Source of the DNA: Oscillospiraceae bacterium
Lineage (GTDB): Bacteria; Bacillota; Clostridia; Oscillospirales; Oscillospiraceae
Direction of reading: 5' to 3'
DNA length: 7,094 nt
Assembly (NCBI GenBank): GCA_016296235.1
Contig: JAEDJR010000102.1
Coordinates: forward strand, 1 to 7,094
Made by a program: the position numbers and the translations under genes. Below are positions 4,509 through 7,094 of the stretch, piece after piece. Under the pieces are notes generated by a model that saw only the letters and a program-made list of their open reading frames with translations, did no database searches and was not told where the DNA came from. Each line of letters opens with the position of its first letter. Positions within the stretch are counted from its first letter, which is position 1.

Positions 4509-6261
4509 CGGCGCAGTGCTGCGGCGGACGTTATTCCGCAGTCTTCCCCTGTGGGGAACCTACCTGCTTTGCTGGCTGGTGATGCTGCCGGTGATGATTC
4601 TTTCCCGGAACCGGTGGGTCAGCCTGATGGATCTGCGGGAGTACATTCTGCAGACAGCGGCCACTTCCTGCCATTTTGTGGCCTTTGTCTACGGCCTGGC
4701 GGCAGCCTGTGTGGCGTTCTCGTTCCTCTACCACAGCCGCAGCGCCAATTTCTTCGGCGCCCTGCCCCTGCGGCGGGAGACCCTGTTTTCTACCTGCTAT
4801 CTGGCCGGCCTGCTGCTGTCCGTTGGCCCCAACCTGCTGGTGGCCCTGCTGAGCGTGCTGGCGGGACTGCTGCGGGGGATGTTTGTGGGAGCGGAGCTGG
4901 CCATCTGGCTGGGCGCCCAGAGCCTGACCTTTGTCTTTTACTACAGCTTTGCCGTGCTGCTGGCCATGGTTGTGGGCCATGTGGCGGCGCTGCCGGGACT
5001 GTATGTGGTGCTGAATTTCACGGCTATTGTAGTGGAAGCCCTGATTCGCTCGCTGTTGGACAGCTTTGTCTATGGCATGTGGTTCAACGGAAACTTCTGG
5101 TTTGACTGGGCTTCTCCTTTGTACTACGCTTTGGCGGAAGGCACCCCGGAGGTACACGGTGTCTGGACTGAGACAGTCATGACGGACTGCTATTTTGAGG
5201 GCTGGAAGCAGCTGTTGATTCTGGCTGCCGTAGGCGTGGCCTTTGCGGCGCTGGCCTTCTGGTTCTTCCGGCGGCGTCGCATGGAGTCCGCAGGAGATGT
5301 CATTGCCGTGCGGCATCTGAAGCCGGTATTCCTCTATGGGTTCACCTTTGGCTGCAGCCTGGTGCTGGGGTATCTGCTGGCGGAGATGCTGGTCAGCGGC
5401 ATCGGATCGCGGAATTTTGTGCCGGTGCTGCTGTGTATGCTGGCAGGGGCCTTCCTGGGTTACTTTGTGGGGGAGATGATGCTCCACAAATCCGTCCGGG
5501 TGTTCCGCAAGCGCCATTGGGCCAACTGGGCGGTGACCTGCGTGGTGATTACGGCAGCCATGCTCTGCGTCCGCCTGGATGTATTCGGCTACAGCCACTA
5601 TATTCCCCAGTCGGAAGAGGTGGAGGCCGTGAGCCTGACCTATGGAGAAACCTACATCGCGGATCCCGGCATGATCGAAGAGACTCTGGCGCTGCATCAG
5701 GAAATCCTGGACCGCCGGACGGAGACGGAGCAGGCCGCCGATAAAACCGATCATTGGTACACCAGCATGTACCTGCGTTACCGGCTGAAGAACGGCCAAA
5801 CCGTCTGCCGCTCCTATGAGCTGCCCTGCGGCCCGGGGATCGACAGCGCACCGGACAGCCTGGTGCGGAAGTATGACGCCCTCTATAACGACCCGGACTA
5901 CACGGTGCTGCGCAACCTGCCCCGGAGCTATACGGCCCGGGATATTGACTCCTGCTATCTGTGCCAAAACGGGGAGGAGGAAGTCTATCTCACCCGCCAG
6001 GAGGCCTATGAGTTCCTGAAAACCGCGGTGGAACCGGATCTGCGGGACAGCAGCATGGGGAAGGTATACCATGGCAGCTACCTGGAGCAGGAGCCGGTCT
6101 GGACGAACGCCTATCTGGAAGTCATTTTTACAAGGTCGATTGCGCAGGAAGGCCGCAGCGTTTTTCTGACGATAAGCCAGGACGCGGAACGGACGCTGGC
6201 GTATTTTGAGAGCCTGGGACTTCACCTGCAAGTGGAGGAAGGGGTGGAGAAGTGGGGATGA
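4483..6261 (+). CDS. ABC transporter permease with large extracytoplasmic C-terminal domain
   Basis: Integral membrane partner of the ATPase. From the ATG at 4483 it has 592 residues. About nine hydrophobic segments are visible, at roughly 22-40, 62-82, 103-128, 140-165, 167-190, 243-262, 281-303, 311-332 and 347-365. Basic loops at LPLRR (95-98), FFRRRR (261-266) and FRKRHW (341-346) all fall on the inside in this model. The topology therefore puts the N-terminus in the cytoplasm and the final ~225 residues (367-592) outside. That tail is hydrophilic, rich in Tyr and acidic residues, and has several cysteines including CYLC (491-494). It may be a sensory or substrate-handling domain; from memory it resembles DUF6449-type tails on Firmicute ABC-2 permeases, unverified. 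A GTG at 4474 would add three residues but has no binding site. The stop overlaps the next gene as ATGA. No second permease gene follows, so a homodimer is likely. Confidence 0.85.
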   Translation: MKSRTSCCNGAVLRRTLFRSLPLWGTYLLCWLVMLPVMILSRNRWVSLMDLREYILQTAATSCHFVAFVYGLAAACVAFSFLYHSRSANFFGALPLRRETLFSTCYLAGLLLSVGPNLLVALLSVLAGLLRGMFVGAELAIWLGAQSLTFVFYYSFAVLLAMVVGHVAALPGLYVVLNFTAIVVEALIRSLLDSFVYGMWFNGNFWFDWASPLYYALAEGTPEVHGVWTETVMTDCYFEGWKQLLILAAVGVAFAALAFWFFRRRRMESAGDVIAVRHLKPVFLYGFTFGCSLVLGYLLAEMLVSGIGSRNFVPVLLCMLAGAFLGYFVGEMMLHKSVRVFRKRHWANWAVTCVVITAAMLCVRLDVFGYSHYIPQSEEVEAVSLTYGETYIADPGMIEETLALHQEILDRRTETEQAADKTDHWYTSMYLRYRLKNGQTVCRSYELPCGPGIDSAPDSLVRKYDALYNDPDYTVLRNLPRSYTARDIDSCYLCQNGEEEVYLTRQEAYEFLKTAVEPDLRDSSMGKVYHGSYLEQEPVWTNAYLEVIFTRSIAQEGRSVFLTISQDAERTLAYFESLGLHLQVEEGVEKWG

Positions 6262-6821
6262 AACGGGCCATTCTCCTGCGCCACGGGATCACGGAGGCCA
6301 ACCGGCTGCACCGCTACTGCGGCTCCACGGATCTGCCTCTGGATGCGGGCGCTCTGATGGAATTCCGGGCCAACCGGCCGGTTTATCCGTCAGCGGATGG
6401 CTTCCGGATTTTGACTTCCGGGATGCTGCGCACGGAGCAGACCCTGCGGGAACTCTATGGGGAAGTGCCCCATGAAACGCTTCCGGCCTTCCGGGAGATC
6501 GACTTCGGCGCCTTTGAAAACCACAGCTACGAGGAACTGAAGGACGATCCGGCCTACCAGGCCTGGCTCACCGGGGACAACGAGGAAAACGTCTGTCCCG
6601 GCGGCGAAAGCGGAGCACAGATGACAGCCCGGGTGCTGGAGGCCTGGGAGGCGCTGGAGGGGGATGTTCTGCTGGTGACCCACGGCGGCGTCATCGCGGC
6701 CATCATGGCCCACCTGTTCCCCGGAGAGGGAAAGAGCCGCTACCAGTGGCAGCCCAAGCCCTTCCACGGCTATCTGCTGACCTTCCCGGAAAGCGGACCG
6801 GTTTATGAAGAAATCCCATAA
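6258..6821 (+). CDS. Histidine phosphatase family protein (phosphoglycerate mutase-like)
   Basis: Cytoplasmic phosphatase of the branch-1 histidine phosphatase superfamily, which works through a phosphohistidine. The protein has 187 residues. LLRHG (6-10) carries the nucleophile H9 and R8, TSGMLRTEQT (53-62) gives the second phosphate-binding arginine R58, FREIDFG (78-84) gives the acid E80, and VTHGG (141-145) gives the second histidine H142. All core residues are present. The RYCGSTDLPL stretch (19-28) resembles alpha-ribazole phosphatase (CobC) and PhoE-like members, but no cobalamin gene is nearby, so the substrate is unassigned. I chose the ATG at 6258 over the GTG at 6252 because GGAGA (6246-6250) is correctly spaced only for the ATG. 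Start and permease stop share ATGA (6258-6261), so translation is probably coupled. Last gene of the operon. Confidence 0.9.
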   Translation: MKRAILLRHGITEANRLHRYCGSTDLPLDAGALMEFRANRPVYPSADGFRILTSGMLRTEQTLRELYGEVPHETLPAFREIDFGAFENHSYEELKDDPAYQAWLTGDNEENVCPGGESGAQMTARVLEAWEALEGDVLLVTHGGVIAAIMAHLFPGEGKSRYQWQPKPFHGYLLTFPESGPVYEEIP

Positions 6822-6826
6822 AAGAG

Positions 6827-6872
6827 CGCACAAAATAGCTCCCCGATTGTAGGGGAGCCATTAAACTGTGCG
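6827..6872. terminator. Nested hairpin after the operon, possible terminator
   Basis: An inner perfect 7-bp stem, GCTCCCC (6838-6844) with GGGGAGC (6852-6858), lies inside an outer 6-bp pairing of CGCACA (6827-6832) with TGTGCG (6867-6872). It begins 5 nt past the phosphatase stop. No good T-run follows on the plus strand; on the minus strand the inner stem is followed by TATTTTG, a weak one. It is a plausible shared end for the convergent transcripts. The inner stem arms match those of the hairpin at 7003-7023. Confidence 0.5.
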
Positions 6873-6883
6873 GCACCCAAAAA

Positions 6884-7024
6884 GCCTCCCCTGAGTAAGG
6901 GGAGGTGGCCCGCAGGGCCGGAGGGGTTGTCTGCTGGCAGTAACGCTTTATGTAAACTTCAGTACCTGCACACGACCCCTCAGTCATGGCTTCGCCATGC
7001 CAGCTCCCCTTACGCAGGGGAGCC
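6884..7024. mobile_element. MITE-like palindromic element, 141 bp, no coding content
   Basis: The two ends are inverted copies: 6884-6909 matches the reverse complement of 6999-7024 at 23 of 26 positions, and 6921-6930 matches the reverse complement of 6972-6981 at 9 of 10. Each end folds alone. The left has CCTCCCC (6885-6891) with GGGGAGG (6899-6905), then GGCCC/GGGCC (6907-6919). The right has CATGGC/GCCATG (6985-6999), then GCTCCCC (7003-7009) with GGGGAGC (7017-7023). The outer stem shows a compensated C-G to G-C change between ends. The 41-nt centre has no recognised content. It resembles intergenic repeats I associate with Oscillospiraceae and other Clostridia genomes. It abuts the stop codon of the convergent gene. 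Confidence 0.75.
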
Positions 7025-7094
7025 CTATTGTATTTGCGCTTCCAGATAATCCAGCAGCGCAGCCGGCTCGGCAAATGCCGCGAAGAGGCTGGCG
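7025..7094 (-). CDS. C-terminal end of an unidentified convergent gene (partial)
   Basis: On the minus strand an open frame enters from the right edge and runs 22 codons to a TAG at 7025-7027, ending in AEPAALLDYLEAQIQ. Its GC-rich third positions and amphipathic helical C-terminus look like a genuine protein end. The gene faces the ABC operon, with the repeat element between them. Too little is present to assign a family; the rest lies beyond the window. Confidence 0.6.
   Translation of the reverse strand, partial: ASLFAAFAEPAALLDYLEAQIQ

Noticed and set aside
4531..6231. 566-codon minus-strand open frame opposite the permease
   Set aside because: It is Gln/His/Arg-rich without motifs, an antisense shadow of a permease whose hydrophobic pattern and overlaps are convincing.
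1..7094. CRISPR array, tRNA, rRNA, transposase or prophage genes
   Set aside because: No regularly spaced direct repeats, cloverleaf sequence, rRNA segment, or DDE/recombinase motif was seen on either strand.

Overview
The window looks like chromosomal DNA from a GC-rich Clostridia member, most likely an Oscillospiraceae-type gut Firmicute. The evidence is strong AGGAGG-type ribosome binding sites, a YtrA-type GntR/ABC cassette, GC-rich codon use, and dispersed palindromic repeats of a kind I associate with that group. The family-level placement is inference from gene content and style, not a database match.

Layout. On the minus strand, transcribed leftward, lie rlmA (23S rRNA guanine-N1 methyltransferase, 1211-2014) and then prfA (release factor 1, 57-1124). 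A good sigma-A-type promoter sits at 2040-2068. Diverging from it on the plus strand is a small secreted or membrane-anchored NodB/CE4 polysaccharide deacetylase (2147-2818), which ends in a strong hairpin terminator (2820-2856). A 435-nt non-coding stretch follows. It holds a palindrome, a minus-strand micro-ORF with an excellent ribosome binding site, a repeat copy, and a near-consensus promoter (3180-3208).

That promoter drives a compact plus-strand operon: a YtrA-subfamily GntR regulator (3254-3628), an ABC ATPase (3621-4508), a polytopic permease with a large extracytoplasmic C-terminal domain (4483-6261), and a histidine phosphatase (6258-6821). Successive genes overlap by 8, 26 and 4 nt, so translation is probably coupled. 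I infer an envelope-associated export or antibiotic/peptide-response system controlled by its own regulator. No substrate can be read from the sequence.

The right edge has hairpins and a 141-bp MITE-like palindromic element (6884-7024), then the last 22 codons of a convergent minus-strand gene (7025-7094).

The main features not explained by genes are repeats. A 28-bp palindromic unit occurs three times. Two copies, 27/28 identical, bracket prfA in inverted orientation. The third, upstream of the ABC operon, differs by paired substitutions that keep the hairpin. The 141-bp element at the right end also shows a compensatory change between its two arms. No rRNA, tRNA, CRISPR array, transposase or prophage gene was seen. 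The most notable gene-level oddity is the histidine phosphatase, which is translationally coupled to an ABC exporter operon.
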